Assembly: GCF_963676855.1 (NCBI RefSeq)
Contig: NZ_OY781460.1
Coordinates: 372,001-436,000 of the forward strand
Length of the DNA: 64,000 bases
Source: an uncultured Anaeromusa sp.
Lineage (GTDB): Bacteria > Bacillota > Negativicutes > Anaeromusales > Anaeromusaceae
Reading direction: 5' to 3'
In this document: piece by piece, positions 42,886-51,600 of the stretch
Numbering within the stretch: position 1 is the first letter of the stretch
Layout: every line of letters begins with the position of its first letter
The notes under the pieces: generated by a model
Seen by the model: only the letters and a program-made list of their open reading frames with translations
What the model was told of the DNA's origin: nothing
Databases searched by the model: none
Position numbers and translations under genes: made by a program

Positions 42886-43734
42886 TTATTTCCCCCCTGC
42901 GAAGCCAATGCTCATGCGAATATCCCCATACGGCGTCTGCGCCGTCATAATGTAAGCATCTAGTTTTGGATTGACAATACTAATTTTTCGCCCGCAAAGA
43001 ATGCTCGGCGGCGTCAGCCGCAGTTCCAGCTCCCGATACGTATTGTTTACAGAAGATACGCCATTGCCGCTGACAATATTGGCTAGTTCCGCCATGCCGT
43101 TCAGCATATCATCTTCCGATACTTCTTCACTGCTAAGAATCATGCGAGTTAATTGCTGCGCCGTTTCCTCGGAACTATCCAAAATGACCCGGCCCTGTAC
43201 CTTCCCGGTTAGGCCAACAATTACGGCTACACCTTGCGATAAAAACTTGCTTTCGTTGTCCGGCTCAGTCTCTATAGCGCTTTCGACGCCAACCATGTAG
43301 CTAAGATTCTCTTGCAGAGACTGTTCAAAAAAAGCCAGATATTTTTGGCACAAAGAACATTCTTCCGCTTCTTGGCACACCTTGCGTATCAATTCCGCTA
43401 GTTCTTCCGTCCGCGGCGGTTTCTGAACAAAACCTTTGATTCCGGCAATATAGCCATTCGTCATTAAGGTTTCGTCTTTCATCGCGCTTACCATAACAAT
43501 TTTGGCCGTCGGGTCTGCCGCTAGAATTGCCTTACTGCATTCCAAGCCGTCCATATCCGGCAATGTCATGTCCATGGTAACAACATCGGGTCTCAGTTCC
43601 CGGTACTGCTCTATGCCTTGTCCCCCTGTATCCGCATAACCGCAAACATCAAAACCATTCTTTTTCAACAGTCCAGTCATGATTTTCTGGCTAAAAGGCG
43701 AATCATCCACCACTAAAACGCGTAAAGGCTTCAT
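42886..43734 (-). CDS. CheY-CheX fusion: receiver plus phosphatase domain
   Basis: 282 residues. Receiver domain 1-120 with DD10-11, phospho-acceptor Asp55 (VVTMDMTLPD), Ser/Thr in MVSAMKDE and Lys in GFVQKPPRTEE. A linker with CSLCQKY precedes a complete CheX domain (about 140-282) with the E-x-x-N motif in MAELANIVSGNGVS. A receiver tethered to a CheY-P phosphatase suggests self-limiting signalling or a phosphatase switched by phosphorylation; both are inference. Operon with cheX. Confidence 0.9.
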   Translation of the reverse strand: MKPLRVLVVDDSPFSQKIMTGLLKKNGFDVCGYADTGGQGIEQYRELRPDVVTMDMTLPDMDGLECSKAILAADPTAKIVMVSAMKDETLMTNGYIAGIKGFVQKPPRTEELAELIRKVCQEAEECSLCQKYLAFFEQSLQENLSYMVGVESAIETEPDNESKFLSQGVAVIVGLTGKVQGRVILDSSEETAQQLTRMILSSEEVSEDDMLNGMAELANIVSGNGVSSVNNTYRELELRLTPPSILCGRKISIVNPKLDAYIMTAQTPYGDIRMSIGFAGGK

Positions 43735-43844
43735 GCACCAATCACCTCAAATTCAGCCGACTTAAGGCTGTTATTTTCCACATTATTAGTTCTATTTTTT
43801 CCGAAAAATTCCTGCTAACTATTCATACTCGCTTCGCTAATTAT

Positions 43845-44520
43845 AGTCATGACCGCCCGTTAAACGGGCGGCATGCACCAGCCCTATAAGGGCTGATTAC
43901 TAGCGGCACCTAAAAGTGCTGCTTTTCACTTCGTTCAAGCCATCTTTGCACTTGGTACTAGTTACCCCTGAAGGGGTCCTCCAACTCTTTCACACTAATT
44001 TTATCCATCATTTGATCTACTTTCTCTTGTTCTCTTATATACTTTTTTATTGTGGCTTCATTAAGGCCAACTGTACTCACATAATATCCAATTGACCAGA
44101 AATGTCGATTCCCAAATTTGTATTTCAGATTCGCATGTTGATCGAATATCATTAATGCACTCTTTCCTTTTAGATAACCCATTATATACGACACACTATA
44201 CTTTGGTGGTATTGATAGCAGAAGATGGATATGGTCGGGCATCATGTGCCCCTCCAAGATTTCTACACCCTTATATTTGCACAACGCCTTTAAGTTATCT
44301 CTGATATCTACTTTTAGTTGGTTATAGATGATTTTTCTCCTATACTTGGGCGTAAATACTACGTGATACTTGCACATCCATTTTGTGTGTGCTAAGCTTT
44401 TGTCCATAGAAATTCACCTGCTTTCTTCTTTCTGATGGCTTGAACACTCATCAGTATAGCAGCTGGTGAATTTCTTTTTGTTTAACTTTTTATCTCCACC
44501 CGTTTAACGGGTGGTTTTTT
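43845..44520 (-). mobile_element. IS200/IS605-family insertion sequence (tnpA only)
   Basis: The characteristic subterminal hairpins lie at both ends: CCGCCCGTTAAACGGGCGG (43853-43871) and CCACCCGTTTAACGGGTGG (44496-44514). One Y1 transposase gene is between. No classic inverted repeats or target duplication, as expected. Exact ends are approximate. Confidence 0.85.
43958..44407 (-). CDS. tnpA: IS200-type Y1 transposase TnpA
   Basis: 149 residues, normal length and intact. It starts HTKWMCKYHVVFTPKYRRKI. The HUH motif is HIH in MMPDHIHLLLSIPP and the catalytic tyrosine lies in WSIGYYVSTVG. It moves single-stranded DNA by peel-and-paste, recognising the end hairpins. Confidence 0.95.
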   Translation of the reverse strand: MDKSLAHTKWMCKYHVVFTPKYRRKIIYNQLKVDIRDNLKALCKYKGVEILEGHMMPDHIHLLLSIPPKYSVSYIMGYLKGKSALMIFDQHANLKYKFGNRHFWSIGYYVSTVGLNEATIKKYIREQEKVDQMMDKISVKELEDPFRGN

Positions 44521-44560
44521 GTTCCCGACGTTCCGTCGTCAACACGCTCAAGCGCATAAT

Positions 44561-44600
44561 AAAAGACGGGACTTTCGGCGCAGGCGCCGCGTTCCGTCTT
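44561..44600 (-). terminator. Terminator of the LysM gene
   Basis: AAGACGGAAC-GCGGCGCCTGCGCC-type inner stem-GTCCCGTCTTTT then TATTATG on the minus strand. Confidence 0.75.
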
Positions 44601-44621
44601 ATATCTACTAAATCTTCTCTG

Positions 44622-44903
44622 TTAATCCGCATTTTTCAAAGGTATTTTCAGTTTCTGCCCGGGCGTCAAAGAAGCTTGCGCCGTTAAGCGGTTCAGGTCA
44701 CGAATCGCATAGATTTTTTCCCGCACGTCTTCTCTTTCGCTGCAGTGTTGGGCAGCCAGTTGCCATAAAGTATCTCCGCCTCGCACTGTCACTTCGGCAT
44801 AGCGAATACCCGTTGGCCCAGGACTGGATTTGACCACGGAAACCATCAAAAAGCACAGCCCTAGCAAAAGCCACACGCAAAAACGTTTTCTACGCATACA
44901 CAT
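44622..44903 (-). CDS. LysM-domain membrane protein, YneA-like, SOS-controlled
   Basis: 93 residues. A basic N-terminus and one membrane helix (about 8-25) are followed by an extracytoplasmic LysM domain: VTVRGGDTLWQLAAQH, then IRDLNRLTAQASLTPGQKLKIPL. Size, topology and the LexA-type boxes in its promoter match YneA, the Bacillus SOS cell-division suppressor. YneA usually neighbours lexA; lexA is not in this window. Inhibition of septation after DNA damage is therefore likely but inferred. Confidence 0.75.
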   Translation of the reverse strand: MCMRRKRFCVWLLLGLCFLMVSVVKSSPGPTGIRYAEVTVRGGDTLWQLAAQHCSEREDVREKIYAIRDLNRLTAQASLTPGQKLKIPLKNAD

Positions 44904-44910
44904 CGCCCCC

Positions 44911-44969
44911 TGAACGCTTGTTCGTCTGAAATCATTTTAGCATACTGCTTTTGTTCGCACAAGTGTTCG
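44911..44969 (-). promoter_or_regulatory. Promoter with two LexA (SOS) boxes
   Basis: Box 1 CGAACAAGCGTTCA (44911-44924) and box 2 CGAACACTTGTGCG (44956-44969) fit the Firmicutes consensus CGAAC-N4-GTTCG with one mismatch each. Box 2 overlaps a -35 (TTGTGC), 17 nt upstream of TAAAAT; box 1 covers the region just after the start site. Confidence 0.7.
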
Positions 44970-45002
44970 GGGAACTTTTTTTCTTTTTAAGAAGCAACAC
45001 TA

Positions 45003-45055
45003 TTAAACAAGAGTCACGTGAGTGGCCAGAAGGTACCGATGAGGGCTACGAATTC
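45003..45055 (+). repeat. R2 intergenic repeat, copy g
   Basis: TTAAACAAGAGTCACGTGAG, then GGCCAGAAGGTACCGATGAGG. Confidence 0.5.
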
Positions 45056-45083
45056 AAATAAAATTTCATAAACCAATAGTACC

Positions 45084-46499
45084 TCAGACTAAACCCGTCA
45101 GCAGATAAACCAGCAAGCAGATTACAGCTACCAGCGGTTTGAGCAAGGTCAGCACAAAGACATCATAATAAGACTCCCGATGCGTCAGCCCGCAAACAGC
45201 CATTAACGTTACAAGCGCCCCGCTGTGCGGAACCGTATCCAGCCCCTCTGAGGCCAAGCAGACAATGCGATGCAGCACCTCCGGCGACATCCCCATCGAA
45301 GCGCCCCAGGCCAGCCATTCCTGCCCCAGCATGCCCAGAGCAATCGTCAAGCCACCGGAAGCAGACCCAGTCACAGCGGTCATCACATTGGTCGTCAATA
45401 TGGCGGAAACCAAGGGCCCGCCGCCCAACTGCAAATGAAGCAGGGCATCTTTAATGGCAAAAAAGCCGGGCAACGCGGCAATCACGCTACCAAACGCATA
45501 ACCAGATGCAGTATTCAAAATCGCCGGAATGGAGGCCATGGCCCCGGCATTTAACGGCTGCAACAATCCTCCCTGACGCCGCATCTGACGCCGACCAACC
45601 ATGGCGGCGCAGACACTCCCGGCCAGAAGTGCCAGGCAAATAGACCAAATCGCCTGCACTCGTTCCACCGAAGGGCTTAACAGTGACAACTTTAACACTT
45701 TCATAGCCGCTAGGCTGTCCGCTGGCCAATGATAGCCCCAAGACCAGTGAAACGGATTGCTTAAGTACAAATTGACTAAAACAACAACCAACAACGGCAA
45801 CGAAGCCGTCCGCCAATCTGGCAAATTTGTTTCCACCCGCTCCGGTTCGTTTAAAATATGCTCGCCATAGCCTTCTCCCTGCGCTGCTAATTTTCTATGG
45901 CGCCAGGAAATCCAACCCCAGCCCAAAAGAAAGTAAGCCACCGCACCCACCAGCCCAAGCCCTACGCCGGACCAAGTCGTGGTGCCAAAAAAGGCCGTAG
46001 GAATAATATTTTGAATCTGCGGTGCCCCAGGCAACGCAATCATGGCATATGTAAAAATCCCCATCCACAACACCGCTGGCAGCAACCGTTTGGGTATGTC
46101 CGCCTGGCGGAATAAAATTGCGCTAAAAGGATACATGACAAAAGCCACCACAAAAACACTCAGACCGCCATACACAAGAACGCCGCATCCAAGAAGAACA
46201 GCCAGCACCGCTTGCTGCGGTCCCAGGGAGCGTACAATCTGCTTGGCTACCGCCGCCGCCAAACCGCCGTCCTCCATAATTTTTGCAAAAACAGCGCCCA
46301 GTAAAAACACCGGATAATACACTTTGACGTATTCCGCCGCTTTCGTCATATAAAGTTCACTATACACCGGCATCAGAGCATACTCGCTGCCCACAGCCGC
46401 CAGCATCGCAAAAAAAGGAGCTACCAAAATAATAGAATATCCGCGATACGCTGCTACCATTAAAAGAATCAAACTAATAAAAATGAGTCCCGCTTCCAA
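45084..46499 (-). CDS. GntP-family permease
   Basis: 471 residues from a TTG at 46499 (GAGGAG 8 nt upstream; the frame extends to 46523 through the ribosome site). Twelve or more helices. PVFLLGAVFAKIMEDGGLAAAVA, GGLSVFVVAFVMYPF and the late GSASGGLTIALGMLG and DTVPHSGALVTLMAVC segments are those of the GntP/citrate-type carriers. It would import an organic acid such as gluconate or a hydroxy acid; the substrate is open. Stands alone. Confidence 0.85.
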   Translation of the reverse strand: MEAGLIFISLILLMVAAYRGYSIILVAPFFAMLAAVGSEYALMPVYSELYMTKAAEYVKVYYPVFLLGAVFAKIMEDGGLAAAVAKQIVRSLGPQQAVLAVLLGCGVLVYGGLSVFVVAFVMYPFSAILFRQADIPKRLLPAVLWMGIFTYAMIALPGAPQIQNIIPTAFFGTTTWSGVGLGLVGAVAYFLLGWGWISWRHRKLAAQGEGYGEHILNEPERVETNLPDWRTASLPLLVVVLVNLYLSNPFHWSWGYHWPADSLAAMKVLKLSLLSPSVERVQAIWSICLALLAGSVCAAMVGRRQMRRQGGLLQPLNAGAMASIPAILNTASGYAFGSVIAALPGFFAIKDALLHLQLGGGPLVSAILTTNVMTAVTGSASGGLTIALGMLGQEWLAWGASMGMSPEVLHRIVCLASEGLDTVPHSGALVTLMAVCGLTHRESYYDVFVLTLLKPLVAVICLLVYLLTGLV

Positions 46500-46659
46500 T
46501 GATTCATCTCCTCTCACCTGCAATTTTTCTTTACTTTTGGATTCGCCGCCAAGTAAAAGGGTTCCTTCCTTTTACTTTTTGCTGCTGCCAAGCAGGAAGG
46601 TGGTTCCTACGCGAAGAATTACTCCTCCATAAGAATTTCAGGCCAAAGGAGTGATGCAT

Positions 46660-47916
46660 ATGTCCAACACCACAAAAGATCTGCCTCATGTCGTCATTAT
46701 TGGCGCCGGCTTTGGCGGCCTCCAGGCGGCCCACCGCCTTTCCGCCTCTCCGGTCCGCATCACTTTAATTGACCGTCAAAACTATCAGCTCTTCCAACCC
46801 TTGCTGTATCAAGTGGCCACTGCGGGCTTATCGGTAGACGATATCGCCTATCCAGTGCGAGCCATGGTCAAAGATTGGAAAAACGTCCGCTTTCACATGG
46901 CCGAAGTCCGCAGCATCGACTGCGCGGCCAAGACAGTGATTACTGAAGCAGATACCCTTTCTTATGACTACTTGATCGTCGCCGCCGGCGGCGCTACTAA
47001 TTTTTTCGGTCTCGCTAATGTGCAAAGATACGGCTTCGGGATGAAAACACTGGATGAGGCCGTCAATATCCGCAATCACTTGCTGAAAATGTTTGAGCTG
47101 GCTAGTCATGAACAAAACTCGGAAAAGCGGCGTGCATTACTGACCTTTTTGGTCGTTGGCGGCGGCCCCACAGGCGTCGAGTCCGCTGGCGCCCTTTCCG
47201 AACTGATGTACCATGTATTGGCCCGGGAGTATCCGGATCTCAACTTCAAAGAAGCTCGCATCGTACTGATGGAAGCCTCAGACCGACTTTTAGCCAGCAT
47301 GCCGGAGGCGCTGCAAGAAGCAACGCGCAGCACGTTGGTGCGCAAGGATGTGGAAGTCCGCCTCTGCACCCAAGTAGCCGACTATGACGGCGAAAAAGTA
47401 TCTCTCAAAGGCGGCGAGATCATCCCCGCGCGCACTCTGATCTGGGCAGCCGGCGTAGAGGCGGCTCCCCTTACCGGTACGCTGCAGTTGCCGCTGGACC
47501 GCCAAAAGCGGGTCAAGGTCCGCAGCACGCTGCAACCGGAAGGCCTGGAGGATGTCTTTATCGTAGGTGATGCCGCTTGCTTTGAGCAGCCAGATGGACG
47601 CCCGCTGCCCATGGTTGCCCAGGTCGCCATCCAGCAGGGTCAGCATGCCGCACGCCAAATCCACTTGCTCCTGCGCGGCCAAGAGGTGCTCCCCTTTCTC
47701 TATAAGGATATGGGCAACATGGCCACCATCGGCCGCAACGCCGCCGTCGTGCATATGGGCAGCATTCAGTTGAAAGGCTTTAGTGCTTGGCTGTTCTGGT
47801 CTTTTGTGCATATTTTACGTCTCATCGATTTCCGCAATCGCTTCATTGTCTTCGCTAAGTGGGTCTGGGACTACTTTGTCTATGACCGCACCGTGCGCAT
47901 TATTACAAGGCAATGA
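46660..47916 (+). CDS. ndh: Type II NADH dehydrogenase (NDH-2)
   Basis: 418 residues from the ATG at 46660, with AAAGGAG 8 nt upstream; GTG and ATG codons three positions earlier overlap the site. FAD-binding IIGAGFGGLQAAHRL, the NADH-binding LVVGGGPTGVESAGAL, the quinone-site region LFQPLLYQVATAGLS and FIVGDAACFEQPDGRPLPMVAQVAIQQG are present. The amphipathic C-terminus (FRNRFIVFAKWVWDYF) anchors it to the membrane. It passes electrons from NADH to quinone without pumping, a notable enzyme in an apparent anaerobe, perhaps for redox balance or oxygen tolerance. Confidence 0.93.
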   Translation: MSNTTKDLPHVVIIGAGFGGLQAAHRLSASPVRITLIDRQNYQLFQPLLYQVATAGLSVDDIAYPVRAMVKDWKNVRFHMAEVRSIDCAAKTVITEADTLSYDYLIVAAGGATNFFGLANVQRYGFGMKTLDEAVNIRNHLLKMFELASHEQNSEKRRALLTFLVVGGGPTGVESAGALSELMYHVLAREYPDLNFKEARIVLMEASDRLLASMPEALQEATRSTLVRKDVEVRLCTQVADYDGEKVSLKGGEIIPARTLIWAAGVEAAPLTGTLQLPLDRQKRVKVRSTLQPEGLEDVFIVGDAACFEQPDGRPLPMVAQVAIQQGQHAARQIHLLLRGQEVLPFLYKDMGNMATIGRNAAVVHMGSIQLKGFSAWLFWSFVHILRLIDFRNRFIVFAKWVWDYFVYDRTVRIITRQ

Positions 47917-47920
47917 ATAA

Positions 47921-47970
47921 GCGAATTGAACAAGAGCCTCGAGAGTCACGGAATGGTACGATAGTGGGTA
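47921..47970 (+). repeat. R2 intergenic repeat, copy h
   Basis: GCGAATTGAACAAGAGCCTC, then GAGAGTCACGGAATGGTACGAT. It abuts the left end of the IS3 element. Confidence 0.55.
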
Positions 47971-48079
47971 ATTAAAAAGAGACTGAGCAAAACTTTAATT
48001 TGGACTGCATCCCAAAATCAGGACAGTGAAATAAAAGACCTCCTGTTGTAGAATGAAAATTACAACAGGAGGTCTTGCT

Positions 48080-48382
48080 ATGTCTAGAAAATATACCAAA
48101 GTAGAAACTATAGCAGCCGAGGTATTTCGCCGCAGATCTGCGGGCGAAACATACCGCCAAATCTCAGAAACATACCCCCTAACCTTCACACAAATAAAAA
48201 ATCTTCTTTAACGACATAAACGGAAAAGGAACCTTATTGCAAAAGGATATGTTGTACGTAAAAAAGGACGACCTGTCAAAGACTCCCAAGATGCTGAGGT
48301 GTTTCGCAACAATGAGCTGATTGAGCTTCGTATGCAAATAGAAGTTTTGCGAAATTTTCTATTAGAAGTTGGAAGGATGTGA
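48080..48382 (+). pseudogene. IS3 orfA, interrupted by an in-frame stop
   Basis: ATG at 48080 (ACAGGAGG upstream) encodes SRKYTKVETIAAEVFRRRSA (HTH). A TAA at 48209-48211 ends it after 43 residues. The same frame continues with RHKRKRNLIAKGYVVRKKGRP and a leucine-zipper-like NNELIELRMQIEVLRNFLLE to the TGA at 48380. A normal orfA would be about 100 residues, so a nonsense change is likely. Confidence 0.8.
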
Positions 48383-49230
48383 GAGCAAAATACCGTGTGG
48401 TCGAGCGATTGAGAAACAAGTATCCGGTGCAGTCGCTTTGTCGCATCTTAGAAATAACACGTAGCGGTTATTATGCTTGGCGAAAACGGATTTACGATCC
48501 AGATCAAGATGCTTGGCTCAAAAAGCAGGTTATGGCTTGTCAGCAGCAATGCAACTTTACTTATGGATATCGCCGGGTTCGGCTCTGGATTCAGCAACAA
48601 ACCGGGCGAATTTTGAACGCTAAACCGGTCTTGCGTATTATGCGGAAGCTGGATGTTTTAGCGCAGATTCGCCGTGCACGTCCTTATACTTATTACAAAC
48701 AGGCAATTCATCGCTACGAAAATCTGTTGCAACGGCAGTTTTATCAAGAAAAACCAAACTGTTTCTGGGCGACGGATATCACCTATATCCCTACAGCGCA
48801 GGGAATGGCTTATATGTGTGCAGTTATCGATTTATGTGGAAAAATGGTGCTGAACTATCGCATAGGAAATGATATGACTGTTTCTCTAGTAACCGATACA
48901 ATTCAGGATGCATTAAAAAATGAAAAGGCCACTGATGGACTAGCACTCCACAGTGACCAAGGGTCGCAGTATACCTCAAGCGCATATTACAACCTAAGCA
49001 AAGAATACCACTTTCAACCATCAATGTCTAATAGAGGTTGCCCTTACGATAATTCATCCATGGAGAACTTCTTCGGTACATTGAAAGCGGAATGTTTAAA
49101 TCGCATGACCTTTCCCAATCGGGAATTTTTATCGGAGATTGTTGCTGAATATGTATCATTCTATAACTATGAACGAATCAATTTAAAAAATGGCCTTACT
49201 CCTTATGAGATACGGAGTAAGGCCATGTAA
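48379..49230 (+). CDS. IS3 transposase OrfB (DDE integrase domain)
   Basis: 283 residues, GTG start overlapping the orfA stop. HTH_21-like N-terminus (RYRVRLW-type helix), then rve domain with ATDITYIPT, HSDQGSQYTS and ENFFGTLKAE supplying the D-D-E triad. It ends YNYERINLKNGLTPYEI, as usual. Intact, but transposition needs an OrfA or fusion product that the stop in orfA would block. Confidence 0.93.
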   Translation: MRAKYRVVERLRNKYPVQSLCRILEITRSGYYAWRKRIYDPDQDAWLKKQVMACQQQCNFTYGYRRVRLWIQQQTGRILNAKPVLRIMRKLDVLAQIRRARPYTYYKQAIHRYENLLQRQFYQEKPNCFWATDITYIPTAQGMAYMCAVIDLCGKMVLNYRIGNDMTVSLVTDTIQDALKNEKATDGLALHSDQGSQYTSSAYYNLSKEYHFQPSMSNRGCPYDNSSMENFFGTLKAECLNRMTFPNREFLSEIVAEYVSFYNYERINLKNGLTPYEIRSKAM

Positions 49231-49330
49231 AAACAAGTAATTCTACGATAGGCTTTTATTTTCTTGTCTACACTTTGGGGAGCAGTCCAATTTTTGTTTT
49301 GCTCAGTCTCTTTTTTGTGCAATGAATTTA

Positions 49331-49380
49331 TAAACCTCATGCGAGCCCTCAGTTTCTCTTCGAGACTCTTGTTCAATCCC
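49331..49380 (-). repeat. R2 intergenic repeat, copy i
   Basis: Minus strand GATTGAACAAGAGTCTCGAA, then GAGAAACTGAGGGCTCGCATGAGG. It is the best-preserved copy, near-identical in layout to copy e. Confidence 0.65.
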
Positions 49381-49408
49381 TGTACTCCTCGGCACTTATT
49401 CAAAAGTC

Positions 49409-49603
49409 TTAACCGATAATTTCCTGTACCCGCCCGACAATGCCGCCTTCCAAGCGCACTTTAATACCTCGATGATGCACGGCACTGTTAGTCAAAATAT
49501 CCTTAACTACCCCTTCGGTCAATTCGCCGGTGCGCTGATGCGGTTTTTGCACCACCTTCACCCGCACTCCGGGGCGGATGTCTTTACGTTGTGTTCCTCC
49601 CAT
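49409..49603 (-). CDS. ywbE: YwbE family protein
   Basis: 64 residues from the ATG at 49603 (AGGAGGG 9 nt upstream). It reads [39 protein letters not shown] and [15 protein letters not shown], the full YwbE/DUF2196 pattern of a small beta-barrel. Function unknown. The start lies 46 nt inside the GIY-YIG gene. Confidence 0.9.
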   Translation of the reverse strand: MGGTQRKDIRPGVRVKVVQKPHQRTGELTEGVVKDILTNSAVHHRGIKVRLEGGIVGRVQEIIG

Positions 49604-49887
49604 GGCCAAACTCCCTCCTGCCCATGCCGCGCTTCAACAAAACGGCTAACTAGGCTTTCCTTTTCCTTTCGCGACAGCTGCTTAAGCTGCCATTCGCGCC
49701 GCTGAGCGGCGCGAAATTCGTCAAATTCTTCCCAATAAACCAGCCGTACTGGCCCTCGTCCGCGTGTATAGCGCGCTCCCTTGCCGGCATTATGCGCCGC
49801 CAAGCGGCGCGACAGATCATTCGTCCAGCCAATATAAAAGCTGCCGTCAGCGCATTCCAAGATATAGGTCCAGGCAGTTACTGCCAT
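49558..49887 (-). CDS. GIY-YIG nuclease domain protein (UPF0213/YhbQ-like)
   Basis: 109 residues from the ATG at 49887. One GIY-YIG domain: [48 protein letters not shown] and [18 protein letters not shown]. The GIY triad appears as YIL...YIG with conserved Arg and Glu. Stand-alone members are small nucleases of unclear role. Overlaps the ArsC-like gene upstream by 10 nt. Confidence 0.9.
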   Translation of the reverse strand: MAVTAWTYILECADGSFYIGWTNDLSRRLAAHNAGKGARYTRGRGPVRLVYWEEFDEFRAAQRREWQLKQLSRKEKESLVSRFVEARHGQEGVWPWEEHNVKTSAPECG

Positions 49888-50219
49888 GTCTGCCAAACCT
49901 CAGGGCAATAGCCCACCGTCGCTTTGGCTCCGTTGCGCACAACTGGCGTTTTCAAAAGCAACGGATGCTCCAGCAGCTTTTCTTCCACATTATGCAGAAT
50001 GTATCGCAGCTGAAGGCGAGCCGCTTCCTTGCCGCTCGCATCAGCCATTTTCTCCACGCCTCCTACCGCCTGCGCCACCGCCCGCAATTCACCTTTAGAT
50101 AGGCCGCGAATATTCAAATCAATAAAATGATACGTCATGCGGCGCTCTTTAAAATAGCGTTCCGCCTTGCGCGTATCCTGGCATTTTTTTGTGCCGAAAA
50201 TTTGGATGTTCAACGCCAT
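49878..50219 (-). CDS. ArsC/Spx family protein (arsenate reductase-like)
   Basis: 113 residues from the ATG at 50219. Thioredoxin-fold ArsC family: [22 protein letters not shown] with one N-terminal Cys (no CxxC), the helix [15 protein letters not shown] and the C-terminal [19 protein letters not shown] with the conserved Pro-Val. The YffB/ArsC subgroup is likely. Reductase substrate unknown. Follows the lipase gene by 5 nt. Confidence 0.85.
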   Translation of the reverse strand: MALNIQIFGTKKCQDTRKAERYFKERRMTYHFIDLNIRGLSKGELRAVAQAVGGVEKMADASGKEAARLQLRYILHNVEEKLLEHPLLLKTPVVRNGAKATVGYCPEVWQTWQ

Positions 50220-50224
50220 TTCCT

Positions 50225-51574
50225 CTACCCCTTTTGCGGCATATCCAGCCAACGCACACCGTCTTTCGCAAAATTGCGAGTCAGATGCATCATAACTTCT
50301 AATGGAGTCAATTCCCGCGTTGAAGATTGGTAATCGCTGGTCGCCACCAAACGACCGTCCGCCACCCGATAAACCATTTGATTCAGCGAAATAACGTGGC
50401 CGTTCACTTCCTCACGCAAACGATTCACCTGCACATCCGTGCGCACCAGCCACTGGCATCCAGCCTGTTTGGCCGCTTCAAAATCTCCGCTCGGCGCAGC
50501 AGCCGACGTATCTGCCAGCACATAGCCCTTCAACGCTCGCCGGTACTGCCGCTCTATCACTTGCTGCATAAAAGGCTGTTCCGCTTCCATTTCTTGAGGG
50601 AGTTTAAAGTTGGCCGGCACGACATACGCCTTAGGCCCTTCGCCTTCACTCCGCTTAGGATTCACAATTTCACCCGTTTTTTCGGCCTCTCGGAGCGCCC
50701 GGTAATAATCCTTCATGGCGACATCCATATAGACAGCCATAGAATGAGGTTTTTGGTGCATATAGTTTTCTTCCTGCCAACGCACTTCTTTACCAAACTG
50801 CGCATAGCCGCCGCCAACTTTTTGCACCAACGTTGGAATCGGATCGCCATCCAACACCACTCGTTCTAAGGCCAGCTTGCCTTCTGTCTCTTGTTTAAAA
50901 GCAGCATTGCCCACTGCGGGCGCACCGAAGGTCAGCACCTCCACCTGGGCCGGATTAACACCAGCCAGAAGCAACCGCGCGCCACCCAAGGTAGCTACCG
51001 CCCCGCCCAGGCTATGCCCGGTGAGGAGCAGCCGCTGCGAAGGATCGCTCATCAGCGTATTATATATAGGATGCCCTTCTTCACCTGCATCAATGGCTGT
51101 TTGCACATACTGATAAAAGCCCTTATGCACCTTGGGCTTGTCATCAGGTACATCAATTGCAGCGCCAGCGGCGTTAAACTCCGCCTGGGTCGCACCGGAA
51201 AACCACACTTTACCGAGCTTCATATCGACTTTCACGTCTTTGAAGGTTTCCGTACCAGCCACCGCCAGCGTATACGTAGGCTCCCAAGGGTCAACTTGCA
51301 AGTTTTTCAGAACAATAAACCGAGCGTCTGCCGCTGGCGTGCTGCGCCGATATTTAGTAATTTCCCAGCCTTCTTCTTGCAGCGCCTCGTTCACCAGCAT
51401 ACCCAAGCGATCATTATAAGCCGCTAAAGATGCCGCCGCCGCTAGATAGACTTTCCCTTTTTCATGGACTTCGTCAATAGCCGACCCAGCCTGTGCCACC
51501 GATATCGCCAATAAAAATCCGGTCCCCAAAACTACGGAAGTTAGTTGCCGAAGCCATTTTTCCCTCATCACCAT
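50225..51574 (-). CDS. Secreted class 3 lipase family protein
   Basis: 449 residues. Signal peptide (basic start, hydrophobic 11-27, ending AQA-GS). Lipase_3 domain with the nucleophile elbow LLTGHSLGGAVATLGG, an upstream VAGTETFKDVK oxyanion-type strand, FGAPAVGNAAF and a candidate catalytic Asp in LDGDPIPTLV. A C-terminal domain of about 170 residues with no recognised family follows. Probably hydrolyses esters or lipids outside the cytoplasmic membrane. First of the lipase-ArsC-GIY-YwbE unit. Confidence 0.85.
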   Translation of the reverse strand: MVMREKWLRQLTSVVLGTGFLLAISVAQAGSAIDEVHEKGKVYLAAAASLAAYNDRLGMLVNEALQEEGWEITKYRRSTPAADARFIVLKNLQVDPWEPTYTLAVAGTETFKDVKVDMKLGKVWFSGATQAEFNAAGAAIDVPDDKPKVHKGFYQYVQTAIDAGEEGHPIYNTLMSDPSQRLLLTGHSLGGAVATLGGARLLLAGVNPAQVEVLTFGAPAVGNAAFKQETEGKLALERVVLDGDPIPTLVQKVGGGYAQFGKEVRWQEENYMHQKPHSMAVYMDVAMKDYYRALREAEKTGEIVNPKRSEGEGPKAYVVPANFKLPQEMEAEQPFMQQVIERQYRRALKGYVLADTSAAAPSGDFEAAKQAGCQWLVRTDVQVNRLREEVNGHVISLNQMVYRVADGRLVATSDYQSSTRELTPLEVMMHLTRNFAKDGVRWLDMPQKG

Positions 51575-51600
51575 TTTTCCACTCCTCTCCTTTTCCGTTC

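Larger units (their letters stand above)
47975..49316 (+). mobile_element. IS3-family insertion sequence
   Basis: Terminal inverted repeats AAAAAGAGACTGAGCAAAAC (left) and the same read inward from the right end. They continue with AATTTGGACTGC or AAATTGGACTGC. About 1340 bp with orfA/orfB order. R2 repeats lie immediately outside both ends. Confidence 0.88.

Noticed and set aside
47972..48189. Minus-strand frames at the IS3 left end
   Set aside because: Antisense of the orfA start and the inverted repeat; no support.
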